NCBI RefSeq assembly: GCF_026559675.1
Contig: NZ_CP092891.1
Coordinates: 3,286,001 to 3,350,000, forward strand
Direction of reading: 5' to 3'
Length of the DNA: 64,000 bases
Source: Microbacterium oxydans
GTDB lineage: Bacteria > Actinomycetota > Actinomycetes > Actinomycetales > Microbacteriaceae
In this document: one piece after another, positions 33,830 to 42,950 of the stretch
Layout: each line of letters opens with the position of its first letter
Position numbering within the stretch: the first letter of the stretch is position 1
Program-made: the position numbers and the translations under genes
Notes under the pieces: generated by a model
What the model saw: only the letters and a program-made list of their open reading frames with translations
What the model was told of the DNA's origin: nothing
Database searches by the model: none

Positions 33830-33872
33830 ACGCCTAAGCTATCGCGCTCGACGGCGCCGCGAGCAGAAGGCG

Positions 33873-34433
33873 TCAGCCCCAGACGCTCGGCGCCTTCACC
33901 CGCACCGGGGGGAGGGCGGATGCGGCGGCCCAGTCGTGCACCCAGGCGTCGATCTCCGGCACGCCCTCGGGCTTTCCGACGGCGGCGAACAGCTCCTCGT
34001 TGCTGACGGTGCCGCCCGTGCGGCGCAGCATCCGGGCCCGCACGATCGCTCGGGCGTAGACCTCACCGTCGACCACGGCGCGGTGCTCGAGGAACAGCGC
34101 CTTCTCGTCGTGCCCGATGAACCGGGACTGCACCTCGAACCGCTGCCACAGCTGCAGCGACTTGCGGAACGTGACCGTCTCGCTCGAGACGACCGCGTAC
34201 CAGCCGCGGTCCTTCATCGCGTCGAACAGCCCGGTGCGGATGAGCTGGTCCCACCGCCCGAGGTCGAACAGCGACAGGTAGCGGCCGTTGTTCATGTGGC
34301 GCAGGATGTCGAGGTCGGTCGGCAGGGTCGTGAGGGTGATGCTCCCGACGGCCGTCGGGTCGAGGGTCTTCCCCCGCCGTACGCGGCGCCGGGCGCCGAG
34401 GATCACGAGGAGGGTCCGCCAGATCACGTTCAC
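33873..34433 (-). CDS. Acyl-CoA thioesterase-like hotdog protein
   Basis: A protein of about 186 residues with the 4HBT hotdog pattern (LRHMNNGRYLSLFDLGRWDQ, ETVTFRKSLQLWQRFEVQSR, HRAVVDGEVYARAIVRAR), close to the Them6-type thioesterase group. It probably hydrolyses an acyl-CoA. The GTG at 34433 with TACGAT 8 nt upstream is the preferred start; longer frames reach 34523 but lack support. Substrate not deducible. Confidence 0.72.
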   Translation of the reverse strand: MNVIWRTLLVILGARRRVRRGKTLDPTAVGSITLTTLPTDLDILRHMNNGRYLSLFDLGRWDQLIRTGLFDAMKDRGWYAVVSSETVTFRKSLQLWQRFEVQSRFIGHDEKALFLEHRAVVDGEVYARAIVRARMLRRTGGTVSNEELFAAVGKPEGVPEIDAWVHDWAAASALPPVRVKAPSVWG

Positions 34434-34564
34434 GAGGAACGATCGTAGCCAGACGTGCACGATTCGCGAACATCGTTGTGCGAACCCTCCAGCACGTGAC
34501 AGCGCGTCTCGTCGGTCATCCACTCGATTTCCTGTTCGCGGATGCCGCGCGTAGAGTCACGAAC

Positions 34565-35074
34565 ATGAGCGCCGAAGCCCAGCCTGAAGTCATCGTCCGT
34601 CCGGTCCGTGATGTGGATGCGGAAGCCCTCGGTCGCGTGCACGCCCAGTGCTGGCACGAGACCTACGACCACCTGATCAGCAAGGCGGCACTGGAGAAGG
34701 TCTCGCCTCGCCGCATGGCCGAGCTCTGGACGCACTGGGCCTCGCAGGGCCCCGAGTTCAAGATGAACGCCGCGCTCGTCGACGGGGAGATCGTCGGCTT
34801 CGTCGGCTCCGGTCCCGCCCGCGACAAGGATGCTCCCGCCTTCCGCGAGCTCTACTTCATCTACCTGCTCGACGCGTGGCACTCCACCGGCATCGGCCAG
34901 AAGCTGTTCGACGCCGCCGTCGAGAAGGACGAGCCGCTGTACCTCTGGGTCGCCGAGGACAACCCCCGCGCGCACCGCTTCTACACGCGCAACGGATTCC
35001 GTCTCGACGGTGCCACACACACCGAGCCGTTCCTCGGCGAGACGCTGACCGAAGTCCGCTTCGTCCGCCCCTGA
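34565..35074 (+). CDS. GNAT family N-acetyltransferase
   Basis: A 169-residue GNAT protein (IVRPVRDVDAEALGRVHAQCWHETY, central strands, LYLWVAEDNPRAHRFYTRNGF). TAGAGT precedes the ATG at 34565 by 7 nt and no ribosome site exists, so it is probably leaderless; the longer frame to 34478 is rejected. Similar to the GNAT gene at 5563. A strong intrinsic terminator follows 14 nt after the stop. Confidence 0.85.
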   Translation: MSAEAQPEVIVRPVRDVDAEALGRVHAQCWHETYDHLISKAALEKVSPRRMAELWTHWASQGPEFKMNAALVDGEIVGFVGSGPARDKDAPAFRELYFIYLLDAWHSTGIGQKLFDAAVEKDEPLYLWVAEDNPRAHRFYTRNGFRLDGATHTEPFLGETLTEVRFVRP

Positions 35075-35088
35075 TCCACTCTTCGTCT

Positions 35089-35130
35089 GAGACGGGCCGC
35101 TTTCCTTCGGGGAGGCGGCCCGTCTCCTTT
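35089..35130 (+). terminator. Rho-independent terminator after GNAT gene
   Basis: GAGACGGGCCGC (35089-35100) and GCGGCCCGTCTC (35115-35126) form a perfect 12-bp stem with a 14-nt loop, followed by a short CTTT tail. It lies between convergent genes and may serve both. Confidence 0.85.
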
Positions 35131-35158
35131 CAGGGCGGTCAGCGGATTCGGGGAGCCG

Positions 35159-36310
35159 TCAGAGGCGCTCGATGATCGTCACGTTCGCGACGCCGCCGCC
35201 TTCGCACATGGTCTGCAGGCCGTAGCGCCCGCCCGTGCGCTCCAGTTCGTTGAGCAGGGTCGAGAGGATGCGCGTGCCCGTCGCGCCGATCGGGTGCCCG
35301 AGCGCGATGCCGCCGCCGTTGACGTTGACCTTCTCGTGCGGCACCCCGGTCTCGCGCATCCAGGCGAGCATCACCGATGCGAAGGCCTCGTTCACCTCGA
35401 AGAGGTCGATGTCCTCGGCGCGCAGTCCGGTCCGCTCCAGGGCCTGCCTGGTCGCGGGGATCGGGGCGGTGAGCATGAGCACCGGATCGTCTCCGCGCAC
35501 GGACAGGTGATGGATGCGGGCGCGCGGGGTGAGCCCCTGTTCCTTCACCGCGCGCCCGCTCGCGATGAGCACGGCGCTGGACGCGTCGCTGATCTGCGAG
35601 GCGACCGCTGCGGTGATCCGCCCGTCGGGGGCGAGGGGCGGGAGGCCGGCCATGCGTTCGAGCGAGGTGTCGCGGCGCACGCCCTCATCGTGATCGAGGC
35701 CGTTCAGCGGCGCGATCTCGTTCGTGAAGCGTCCCTCGTCCTGTGCGCGTGCCGCGCGGCGGTGGCTCTCCAGCGCGAACCGCTCCATCTCCTCACGCGT
35801 GATGCCCCACTTCTGCGCGATCAGCTCGGCGCCGCGGAACTGCGAGATCTCCTGCTCCCCGTAGCGCGCACGCCAGCCGGGTGACTCCGCATACGGGGTG
35901 GTGAAGCCGTAGGCCTCTCCCACGGTCGCCGCCGCGGTGAGCGGCACCTGCGACATGTTCTGCAGCCCGCCCGCGATGATCAGGTCGCTCGTGCCGCTCA
36001 TGACCGCCTGTGCGGCGAAGTGCACCGCCTGCTGGCTCGATCCGCACTGACGGTCGATCGTGACGCCGGGCACGTGCTCCGGGAAGCCCGCCACCAGGAG
36101 CGCGGTGCGGGCGACGTTGCCCGCCTGTCCCCCGATCGCGTCGATCGCTCCGAGGATCACGTCGTCGACGGCGCCGGGATCGATGCCCGTGCGGTCGATG
36201 AGCGCGGTCAGGCTGTGCGCGCCGAGGTCGGCCGGATGGACGCCGGAGAGCGAGCCGCCGCGCCTGCCGACAGGCGAGCGCACCGCGTCGACGATGTATG
36301 CCTCTGCCAT
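35159..36310 (-). CDS. Thiolase (acetyl-CoA acyltransferase)
   Basis: A 383-residue thiolase with all catalytic signatures: Cys89 in RQCGSSQQ, NEAFA, the GHPIGATGTR His loop and the C-terminal Cys in MCEGGG. It would cleave 3-ketoacyl-CoA (beta-oxidation) or condense acetyl-CoA. AAGGAAG precedes the ATG. Lies beside the electron-transfer flavoprotein operon and branched-chain genes, consistent with acyl-CoA catabolism. Confidence 0.9.
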   Translation of the reverse strand: MAEAYIVDAVRSPVGRRGGSLSGVHPADLGAHSLTALIDRTGIDPGAVDDVILGAIDAIGGQAGNVARTALLVAGFPEHVPGVTIDRQCGSSQQAVHFAAQAVMSGTSDLIIAGGLQNMSQVPLTAAATVGEAYGFTTPYAESPGWRARYGEQEISQFRGAELIAQKWGITREEMERFALESHRRAARAQDEGRFTNEIAPLNGLDHDEGVRRDTSLERMAGLPPLAPDGRITAAVASQISDASSAVLIASGRAVKEQGLTPRARIHHLSVRGDDPVLMLTAPIPATRQALERTGLRAEDIDLFEVNEAFASVMLAWMRETGVPHEKVNVNGGGIALGHPIGATGTRILSTLLNELERTGGRYGLQTMCEGGGVANVTIIERL

Positions 36311-36395
36311 GTTCTTCCTTCCGTGGGGTGCGCCGCCGCCTTTTCGAGACGTGGGCCGATCATCGCACGCGCACGTCTTCGACTAGCCTTAAGTC

Positions 36396-36869
36396 ATGGG
36401 AACTATGGCCAAAAGTCATAGACGTTGGGGGAATCGCATGGAACAGCAGGGGACATCGACCGCAGTCACACGACGGACGCTGGTGCGCGCCGCGGCATGG
36501 TCCGTGCCGGTGATCGCCGTGGCGGTCGCCACACCGCTCGCCGCCGCATCCACCTCCCCGCTGATCGTGCAGATGAACCCCGCGACCGTCGACGGCTCGA
36601 CCTTCGACTGGCCGGGAGCGCTCGTCACGAACACCGGGACGTCGGACGTGACGCTCACCTGGACGGTCGACGTCACGCCGGCGCTCGACTCCCTGACGGG
36701 TCCGGTCACCGGCACGATCACGATCCCGGCCGGCGGTTCCGCGATGGTCGCTGTCGGCGTGACCGGCTTCCACGTCGCCGCCGCCTGGGACTCGGAGCTG
36801 ACGCTCGCCCTGCTCCGCGACGGCGCGCCGCAGACCGAGACCATCACGTTCCGGGCCGTCGAGGTCTAG
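36396..36869 (+). CDS. Exported protein with twin-Arg-like signal
   Basis: Up to 157 residues. A signal region with RRTLVRAAAW followed by a hydrophobic stretch VPVIAVAVATPLAAAS suggests export (Tat-like or Sec), leaving a mature beta-rich domain of about 100 residues (FDWPGALVTNTGTSDVTLTWTV, GTITIPAGGSAMVAVGV). Two starts compete: ATG 36396, with TAGCCT exactly 6 nt upstream, and ATG 36438, with GGGGGA upstream, which gives a more typical signal peptide. No function recognised. It converges with the cytochrome b gene. Confidence 0.7.
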   Translation: MGTMAKSHRRWGNRMEQQGTSTAVTRRTLVRAAAWSVPVIAVAVATPLAAASTSPLIVQMNPATVDGSTFDWPGALVTNTGTSDVTLTWTVDVTPALDSLTGPVTGTITIPAGGSAMVAVGVTGFHVAAAWDSELTLALLRDGAPQTETITFRAVEV

Positions 36870-36878
36870 GGCACCGCG

Positions 36879-38612
36879 TCAGCGCCCCGAGACCTTTCCG
36901 AAGGCCTTCGCGATCGGCGCGAGCACCAGCGGGCGAGCGGCCACCCAGCCGATCGCGATCACCACGAGCGCGCCGATGAACACCCAGAACCCGGTCCAGG
37001 TGACCGCGTCCTGCGCCGCGAACATGTGGTTCAGGTTGGCGAGGAATCCGGTCAGCATCACCAGCGCGACGTGGGCGATGATGAACGCCACGAAGTAGAG
37101 CATGATCGGGAAGTGCAGCGCACGCGCCCACTCGACCGGGTAGGCCTTCGACAGCTTCTCAGCGTTCTTCGGCCACAGCCCCGACATCCGGAACCCGGTG
37201 ATCGCTGCGAGAGGCGCGGCGAGGAACACGGTGGCGAAGTACGCGAGCTGCTGCAGGCTGTTGTAGTTGTTCCATCCGTTCTCGTGCGGCCAGTCGAACG
37301 AGACGTACTGCAGCGCCGCCGACAGCGCGTTCGGGAACACCTCCCAGCTCGTCGGCACGATCCGCACCCAGTGCCCGGTGACGAACAGCAGCACCACGAA
37401 GATCACGCCGTTCACCAGCCACAGGATGTCGAGCGACTGGTGGAACCAGAGGTTGAGGCTGATCTTCCCCTTGGCGTTCCCTCGGGGAGTCCAGAAGACC
37501 GTCGGCCGCTTCTCGGTGCGCACCTGCAGACCGGAGCGGATGATCAGCACCATCAGGAACATGTTGAAGAAGTGCTGCCAGCCGATCCACGGCGAGAACC
37601 CGGGCTCGACGGCGATCGCCGGCTCGTAATGACCGGGGAACGCGGTGAGGAAGTCCTGCATGAACGGGAAGCTCAGCAGCGTGCGCACGAATGCGACGGC
37701 GGCGCCCGCGATCAGCCCGAGCGCGGCCGCGCCGAGCAGGACGGCGATCGCCTGCGTCCACGTCGGACGGCGGCGACCGGATTCCGGAGCCGCAGTGATG
37801 TGCCGCGGGGCGCGACCGTTCCACACCGTGCGCGTCCAGGGCAGCGGCGCGTCGAGGTCGGCGACGGCAGGGACGGCGACCGCGGACGCGGGGACGGGAA
37901 CGAGATCCGCCTCAACCGTCCGGTGGTCGGGCGAGGACGGCGAAGCCGACGCGCCTCCTCGGTCGTCGAGCGAGGACGGCGAAGCCGACCGAGACGAGGC
38001 GCCCTGCAGCGCCGGAACCGTTCCCGCGGGCGGCCACGGCTCTCCGCCGGCGACGCGGGGCAGTCCGCGACGGACATTCGCCCCGGACTCCGATCCGGGC
38101 ACGGCCGCGGTCTGCGCGACCGCAGCCGGAGCGACCGTCGACGCCGCGGCAGTCTCCGTCGCGACGGCGGGCGCGGTCGCGGCAGCAGCGGGTGCTGCGG
38201 CCGGAGCCGACAGCTTCGCGCGCTCCGAGGTCCCGGGTACGGAAGCCACGTCCGCCGTGACGGAGGAGGCGGTGTCGGCCGGCGGCCACGGCTCTCCACC
38301 CGGAACGCGCGGGAGCCCCCGACGCAGACCGGACCGTCCCGCGATACCCGCGGGGGCAGCCCCAGCGGAGGGAGCAGAAGCGGAGGGAGCAGAAGTGGAG
38401 GCAGAAGCAGAGGGCGTCACGACGGAAGCAGCGGTGACGGCAGCTACCGCAACTGCGTCCACCGGCGCTTCGTGGATGGGCGTCGCCTCAGCGGCCGGGC
38501 CGGCATCCGTTCCGCCGTCGGCGGCCAGCTCCGCCGCCACGGTATCCGCCGGAGGCCAGGGCTCCCCGCCCGGCACACGCGGCAGCCCGCGTCGCAGCAC
38601 CCGCGTCGCCAT
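36879..38612 (-). CDS. Cytochrome b-type membrane protein with motif-bearing cytoplasmic tail
   Basis: A 577-residue protein. Residues 1-280 form a low-complexity Ala/Pro/Ser tail with three copies of the motif [14 protein letters not shown] (residues 8-21, 98-111, 182-195; the third has A for P). Residues about 285-570 are a membrane domain with a cytochrome b561/Ni-hydrogenase-type arrangement and candidate haem ligands His347, His391, His500 and His514. It starts 2 nt after the etfA stop, so it is co-transcribed with etfBA and may pass electrons between a flavoprotein and the quinone pool. The partner is inferred, not shown. Confidence 0.82.
   Translation of the reverse strand: MATRVLRRGLPRVPGGEPWPPADTVAAELAADGGTDAGPAAEATPIHEAPVDAVAVAAVTAASVVTPSASASTSAPSASAPSAGAAPAGIAGRSGLRRGLPRVPGGEPWPPADTASSVTADVASVPGTSERAKLSAPAAAPAAAATAPAVATETAAASTVAPAAVAQTAAVPGSESGANVRRGLPRVAGGEPWPPAGTVPALQGASSRSASPSSLDDRGGASASPSSPDHRTVEADLVPVPASAVAVPAVADLDAPLPWTRTVWNGRAPRHITAAPESGRRRPTWTQAIAVLLGAAALGLIAGAAVAFVRTLLSFPFMQDFLTAFPGHYEPAIAVEPGFSPWIGWQHFFNMFLMVLIIRSGLQVRTEKRPTVFWTPRGNAKGKISLNLWFHQSLDILWLVNGVIFVVLLFVTGHWVRIVPTSWEVFPNALSAALQYVSFDWPHENGWNNYNSLQQLAYFATVFLAAPLAAITGFRMSGLWPKNAEKLSKAYPVEWARALHFPIMLYFVAFIIAHVALVMLTGFLANLNHMFAAQDAVTWTGFWVFIGALVVIAIGWVAARPLVLAPIAKAFGKVSGR
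37920..38000. repeat. In-frame REP-like direct repeat in the cytochrome b tail
   Basis: Two copies of a unit containing GAGGACGGCGAAGCCGAC, each preceded by GGTCG-type sequence, lie within the gene and encode [10 protein letters not shown] and [10 protein letters not shown]. The sequence resembles the intergenic GGTCGTCGAGCGAGCGAAGC element at 42903, suggesting such an element was absorbed into the open frame. Confidence 0.5.
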
Positions 38613-38614
38613 GA

Positions 38615-39586
38615 CTACTTCTTCCGCGCCTCGAGCGCGGCGATCACCTGCGGGACCACCGCGAACACGTCGCCGACGATGCCGAAGTCCGCGACGTCGA
38701 AGATCGGCGCCTCGGGGTCCTTGTTGATCGCGACGATGTTCTTCGACGTCTGCATGCCCGCGCGGTGCTGGATCGCGCCGGAGATGCCGAGCGCGACATA
38801 CAGCTGGGGCGACACGGATACACCGGTCTGCCCGACCTGGTGCGACTGCGGGATGTAGCCCGCATCGACGGCTGCCCGGGACGCACCGACCGCGGCGCCG
38901 AGCGCATCGGCCAGCTCCTCGACGAGCACGAACTTCTCCTTCGAGGCGAGACCGCGTCCGCCCGACACGACGCGCGTGGCACCGCGGAGCTCGGGACGGG
39001 AGGAGGCCACCTCGACGGCCTCGACCGGGCCGGCGGTCGCCGCGACCGCGCCCGACGGCGTGACGGCGAGGACCTCGACCGAATGCGAGGCCACGGCCTC
39101 CGCGCGCGCGTCCACCGCGCCCTGGCGCACCGTGATCACCGGGGTGCCGAACGTGGGAGCCGAGTCGACGAGGTACGCCCCGCCGTAGACGGAGTGGTGC
39201 GCGACCACGCCCTCCTCATCGCGGGAGACGCCGACGGCATCGACCGAGAGTGCGCTCTTCGTGCGCACGGCGAAGCGTCCGGCCACATCGCGCCCGGCGA
39301 TCGAGTTCGAGATGAGCACCGCATCGGGGCGCACCTGCGCCGCCGCGGCCTCCAGCGCGTCCACGATCGGGACCGTGAGAGCGGCGGGGTCCCCGTCGGC
39401 CGTCAGCACGACGGAGGCTCCGGCGGCAGCGACCTGGTCCACCGTCGCCGGACTGCCGCCGACGATGAGCGCCACGGGCGAGCCGATGGTCGATGCCGCA
39501 CCGATCAGGGCGGCCGTGCTGCTCGCGGCGTAGCCCGAAGGGTCGACGTCGACGAGGACGAGGATCGGGTTCTCGGAAGAGGTCAT
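38615..39586 (-). CDS. etfA: Electron transfer flavoprotein alpha subunit
   Basis: A 323-residue ETF-alpha. The C-terminal FAD domain is clear: [46 protein letters not shown] and [20 protein letters not shown]. Paired with EtfB it accepts electrons from acyl-CoA dehydrogenases. The ATG at 39586 lies one base after the etfB stop; a longer upstream frame overlaps etfB and is rejected. It is followed 2 nt later by the cytochrome b gene. Confidence 0.94.
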   Translation of the reverse strand: MTSSENPILVLVDVDPSGYAASSTAALIGAASTIGSPVALIVGGSPATVDQVAAAGASVVLTADGDPAALTVPIVDALEAAAAQVRPDAVLISNSIAGRDVAGRFAVRTKSALSVDAVGVSRDEEGVVAHHSVYGGAYLVDSAPTFGTPVITVRQGAVDARAEAVASHSVEVLAVTPSGAVAATAGPVEAVEVASSRPELRGATRVVSGGRGLASKEKFVLVEELADALGAAVGASRAAVDAGYIPQSHQVGQTGVSVSPQLYVALGISGAIQHRAGMQTSKNIVAINKDPEAPIFDVADFGIVGDVFAVVPQVIAALEARKK

Positions 39587-39587
39587 C

Positions 39588-40364
39588 TCACACCAGCCTG
39601 TTCTGCACGAGGTACTCGACGAGCTTGTCGGCGGCGTCACCCTCATCGGTGATCTTCACGCCGGCCGCACGCGGGGGCTTCTCCGACACCGCGGTGATGA
39701 TCGTCCGCGGAGCTGCGGCCGGATCGGCCGAGACATCCAGGTCGGCGAGAGAGAGCACCTCGAGCGGCTTCTTCTTCGCGGCCATGATGCCCTTGAAGTT
39801 CGGGAACCGGGCGTCGGGGAGCGCCTCGGTGATCGAGATGACGGCGGGCAGCGACGCCGAGACCGGCTGGCTCCCGGCGTCTGCGCCACGAGTACCCGAG
39901 ACGCCCTCCGCGGTGATCTCGACCGAGGTCAGCGCGGTGGCCTGCGCGAACCCGAGGTGCTCGGCCAGCATCGCGGGGATCACACCGCCGGAGCCGTCGG
40001 TCGACAGGTTGCCCGTGATCACGAGGTCGGGGGCACCGCGGCGGATCGCGGCCGCGAGCACCTCGGCGGTGAGTCCGAGGTCGGCCCCCGCGAGCTGCTC
40101 GTCGGCGATGTGCACGGCGGAGCCGGCCCCGATCGCGAGCGCCCTGCGCACGGAGGCGGTCGAACCCTCGGGAGCCATCGATACGGCCACCACCTCGGTG
40201 CCGTCGTTCTTGTCGGCGTAGCTGAGCGCGACCTCGAGCGCGCGCTCCGTGATCTCGTCGAGCACGACGTCACCGGCCGCGCGATCGGCGAGTCCGGTCT
40301 CGAGATTCAGCTTGCGGTCGCCATAGGTGTCCGGCACCTCTTTGACCAGGACGAAGATCTTCAT
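39588..40364 (-). CDS. etfB: Electron transfer flavoprotein beta subunit
   Basis: A 258-residue ETF-beta ([20 protein letters not shown], the family [17 protein letters not shown] segment, and a late [17 protein letters not shown] that forms the dehydrogenase-recognition loop). It binds AMP and pairs with EtfA. TGAGGAGCAATCG upstream supplies the ribosome site. First gene of the etfB-etfA-cytochrome b operon, divergent from a MarR gene. Confidence 0.94.
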   Translation of the reverse strand: MKIFVLVKEVPDTYGDRKLNLETGLADRAAGDVVLDEITERALEVALSYADKNDGTEVVAVSMAPEGSTASVRRALAIGAGSAVHIADEQLAGADLGLTAEVLAAAIRRGAPDLVITGNLSTDGSGGVIPAMLAEHLGFAQATALTSVEITAEGVSGTRGADAGSQPVSASLPAVISITEALPDARFPNFKGIMAAKKKPLEVLSLADLDVSADPAAAPRTIITAVSEKPPRAAGVKITDEGDAADKLVEYLVQNRLV

Positions 40365-40399
40365 CGATTGCTCCTCACGACTGCTGCAATTCTAGACCG

Positions 40400-40445
40400 C
40401 GATACTGAGTCCCAGCCGACTTGCGACTCAGACTCAGCGGTATCG
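40400..40445. promoter_or_regulatory. Inverted repeat between etfB and marR
   Basis: CGATACTGAGTC (40400-40411) and GACTCAGCGGTATCG (40431-40445) are inverted relatives (CGATAC...TGAGTC). They lie in the 139-bp divergent spacer and are a plausible binding site for the MarR protein or for an acyl-CoA-responsive regulator of etfBA. Confidence 0.4.
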
Positions 40446-40503
40446 ACGACGATGCGGCGCGCGCCGTCGCCGCGCCACCCACTCCCGCCACTACCGTAGA
40501 GAA

Positions 40504-41040
40504 ATGGCCCGTCCCCGTCCGCTCCCCATCGACCCGCTCGCCGAGGCGAAGCGGCAGTGGCTCGCGCACGGGTGGACGGATGCCGCCGACGGCATGGCCC
40601 TGGTCACGTCGGTCATGCGGGCCCAGCAGCTGCTGCTCGCCCGCGTCGATGCAGCCCTCAAGCCCTTCGCCCTGAGCTTCGCGCGCTACGAGGTGCTGCG
40701 CCTGCTGGCCTTCAGCCGCGCGGGCAGCCTTCCGCTCTCGAGCGTGGTCGCCCGACTCCAGGTGCATCCGACGACGGTCACGAGCACGGCGGAACGTCTG
40801 GTCCGTGACGGTCTGATCGCCCGCGAACCGCACCCGCACGACGGACGGGCCGCGCTCCTCGTCCTGACGGACGCCGGTCGGGAACTCGTCGAGCAGGCGA
40901 CCCAGGCCCTCAACGCCGATGTGTTCGCCGAGCCCGGGCTGAGCCGCGACGACGCTGCCGAGCTCGTCGCGATCGTGGCCCGGCTGCGCAAGGACGCGGG
41001 GGACTTCGCCGATCCGCGTCCGCAGCCCGAAGCCCTCTGA
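40504..41040 (+). CDS. MarR family transcriptional regulator
   Basis: A 178-residue MarR protein with the winged-helix core (LPLSSVVARLQVHPTTVTSTAERLVRDGLIAR, HDGRAALLVLTDAGRE). Its unusually long N-terminal stretch of about 45 residues may extend the dimer interface. TACCGT is exactly 6 nt before the ATG (leaderless). It diverges from etfBA and heads a three-gene unit with an SRPBCC and a DUF1905 protein, so it may control either transcript. Confidence 0.9.
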   Translation: MARPRPLPIDPLAEAKRQWLAHGWTDAADGMALVTSVMRAQQLLLARVDAALKPFALSFARYEVLRLLAFSRAGSLPLSSVVARLQVHPTTVTSTAERLVRDGLIAREPHPHDGRAALLVLTDAGRELVEQATQALNADVFAEPGLSRDDAAELVAIVARLRKDAGDFADPRPQPEAL

Positions 41041-41041
41041 C

Positions 41042-41512
41042 ATGGCCCGGTTCGCGCTCGAGACGATCATCGGCGCGACTCCGGCCGAGGCGTTCACCGC
41101 GTCGCTGGACCCGTCACTGCACGTGAAGAGCATGGCTCGATACGGAGAGACCATGGTCGAGGCACCGGCGGGCGGCGTCTTCACCGAGGGCACCACCGCG
41201 ACCTGGCGCGCGCGCCACTTCGGCATCCCCTTCCGCCTGCGGTCGATCGTGTTCGACGTCGATCCGCCCCACGGGTTCTCGGATCGGCAGATCGCCGGTC
41301 CGTTCGCCGCCTTCCTGCACGAGCACCGGTTCGAGGAGCATCCGGCCGGCACGCTCATGCACGACACCGTGACCTTCCGCTCGCCGTTCGGACCGCTCGG
41401 CCGGCTCGTGGACGCGATGTTCCTGCGCGCGTACATGCGTCGGCTGATCGCGGAGCGCAACGCGATTCTCGCCGCCGAATTCGAGGATCCCGGGCGTACC
41501 CTTTCGGCATGA
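41042..41512 (+). CDS. SRPBCC family protein
   Basis: A 156-residue START/Bet v1-like hydrophobic-ligand protein (cyclase/dehydrase type): GATPAEAFTASLDPSLHV, FSDRQIAGPFAAFLHEHRFEE, TLMHDTVTFRSPFGPLGRLVD and a long C-terminal helix. Ligand unknown. The ATG lies 1 nt after the marR stop without a ribosome site, so translation depends on coupling. The stop overlaps the next gene (ATGA). Confidence 0.8.
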   Translation: MARFALETIIGATPAEAFTASLDPSLHVKSMARYGETMVEAPAGGVFTEGTTATWRARHFGIPFRLRSIVFDVDPPHGFSDRQIAGPFAAFLHEHRFEEHPAGTLMHDTVTFRSPFGPLGRLVDAMFLRAYMRRLIAERNAILAAEFEDPGRTLSA

Positions 41513-41952
41513 GCGAACTGCGTCTGCACACCGTCCTCACCGGCCGTGGCCCCGCTGCGGCTATCCTGCTCAGCGACGAGCAGGTCGCGTCGTTCGGCGC
41601 CGGCAAGGCCTTCCCGGTCGCCGTCACGATCGGCGGACGCACCGCCCGCCTGCGCGTCGCGCGCATGGGCAGCGAGAACATGATCGGCTTCAGCAAGGCC
41701 GTGCGCGCCGACCTCGGGCTCGAGATCGGTCAGGAGATCGATGCCGTGATCCGGGTGGATGCCGCGGAGCGCACGGTGGAGGTCCCGCCCGAGCTCGCCG
41801 CCGCTCTCGACACCGATCCCGCGCTGCGCTCCGCCTTCGACGCCCTGTCGTACACCGTGCGCAAGGAGCACGCGCGGAGCGTGGCCGAGGCCAAGCAGGA
41901 CGCGACCCGCGAGCGCCGGATCGCGAAGATCGTCGACGCGCTCCGGGGCTGA
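41509..41952 (+). CDS. DUF1905 / YdeI-type protein
   Basis: A 147-residue protein with an N-terminal DUF1905 beta-barrel (LHTVLTGRGPAAAILLSDEQV, FPVAVTIGGRTARLRVARMG, FSKAVRADLGLEIGQEI) and a C-terminal YdeI/OmpD-associated helical segment (SYTVRKEHARSVAEAKQDATRERR). Function unknown. It overlaps the SRPBCC stop by 4 nt and also has its own TACCCT 6 nt upstream, so it may be expressed from an internal leaderless promoter. Confidence 0.82.
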   Translation: MSELRLHTVLTGRGPAAAILLSDEQVASFGAGKAFPVAVTIGGRTARLRVARMGSENMIGFSKAVRADLGLEIGQEIDAVIRVDAAERTVEVPPELAAALDTDPALRSAFDALSYTVRKEHARSVAEAKQDATRERRIAKIVDALRG

Positions 41953-42020
41953 CCACTCCTCGATCCCGGCACTCATCGCGTCACGCACTCGTCTCGTCAG
42001 GTGTTCGGGCGCTCAGACGC

Positions 42021-42797
42021 TCAGCGGTTCTGGAAGTCGGGCGACCGCTTCTCCCGGAAGGCCGACATGCCCTCCTTCTGGTCGGCGGTGTCGAACAGTG
42101 CGGCGAACGCCTGCTTCTCGTGCGCGAGCCCCTCGGAGAGGGTCGTCTCCATCGCGGCATCCAGCGCGGCCTTCGCGGCGTAGACGGACGGCAGCGACTT
42201 CGAGGCGATCGTGTCGGCGAGCTTCGTCGCCTCGGCCAGGAGGTCGGATGCCGGCACGACGCGGGACACGAGGCCGGACCGCTCCGCCTCCTCGGCGCCC
42301 ATGAAGCGGCCGGAGAGCACCAGCTCCGCGGCCTTGTAGTAGCCGACCGCGCGGATCAGGCGCTGCGTGCCGCCCATGCCCGGGATCACGCCGAGATTGA
42401 TCTCGGGCTGACCGAACTTCGCCGTATCGGCGGCCAGGATGATGTCGCACATCATCGCCAGCTCGCATCCGCCGCCCAGGGCGAAACCGGAGACGGCCGC
42501 GATCACCGGCGTGCGCACCGCAGCGAACTCGTGCCAGATGCCGAAGTGGTCGGTCTCGAGCATCTCCGCCGCGGACATGCCCTCCATCTCCTTGATGTCG
42601 GCACCGGCCGCGAACGCCTTCTCCGAGCCCGTCACCACGATGGCTCCGACGCCGTCGTCCGCGTCGAAGGCGAGCGCCGCGGCCGTGACCTCCTCGGCGA
42701 GCCGGCCGTTCAAGGCGTTCAGTGCCTCCGGCCGGTTCAGGGTGATCCATCCGACTCGTCCGCGCTGCTCGACCAGGATCGTCTCGTACTCGGTCAT
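42021..42797 (-). CDS. Enoyl-CoA hydratase
   Basis: A 258-residue crotonase. The oxyanion-hole and catalytic segments are clear ([52 protein letters not shown] with the catalytic Glu). It hydrates 2-enoyl-CoA, here probably in branched-chain or fatty-acyl degradation. GGAGAGGGCGAC precedes the ATG at 42797; a longer frame is rejected. Same strand as and downstream of mmsB, with a REP-like element between. Confidence 0.9.
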   Translation of the reverse strand: MTEYETILVEQRGRVGWITLNRPEALNALNGRLAEEVTAAALAFDADDGVGAIVVTGSEKAFAAGADIKEMEGMSAAEMLETDHFGIWHEFAAVRTPVIAAVSGFALGGGCELAMMCDIILAADTAKFGQPEINLGVIPGMGGTQRLIRAVGYYKAAELVLSGRFMGAEEAERSGLVSRVVPASDLLAEATKLADTIASKSLPSVYAAKAALDAAMETTLSEGLAHEKQAFAALFDTADQKEGMSAFREKRSPDFQNR

Positions 42798-42840
42798 GTC
42801 GCCCTCTCCGTCGTGGTTCTCTTCAGTATGTCGCGGCGCG

Positions 42841-42939
42841 GGGACGTTTCGTCTCGGTCGCTGCGCTCCCTCGCTCAACGACCGGATCTCCCCCGCCCGC
42901 CCCCGGTCGTCGAGCGAGCGAAGCGAGACGAAACGTCCC
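42841..42939. repeat. REP-like inverted repeat
   Basis: The left arm (42841-42885) and right arm (42903-42939) share GGGACGTTTCGTCTCG and GACCGG ends and could form a long imperfect cruciform; the left arm has about 8 extra bases. Content (GAGCGAGCGAAGCGAGACGAAACG) is typical of actinobacterial intergenic repeats. It may attenuate or stabilise the mmsB transcript end. Confidence 0.75.
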
Positions 42940-42950
42940 GACGGCAGCGC

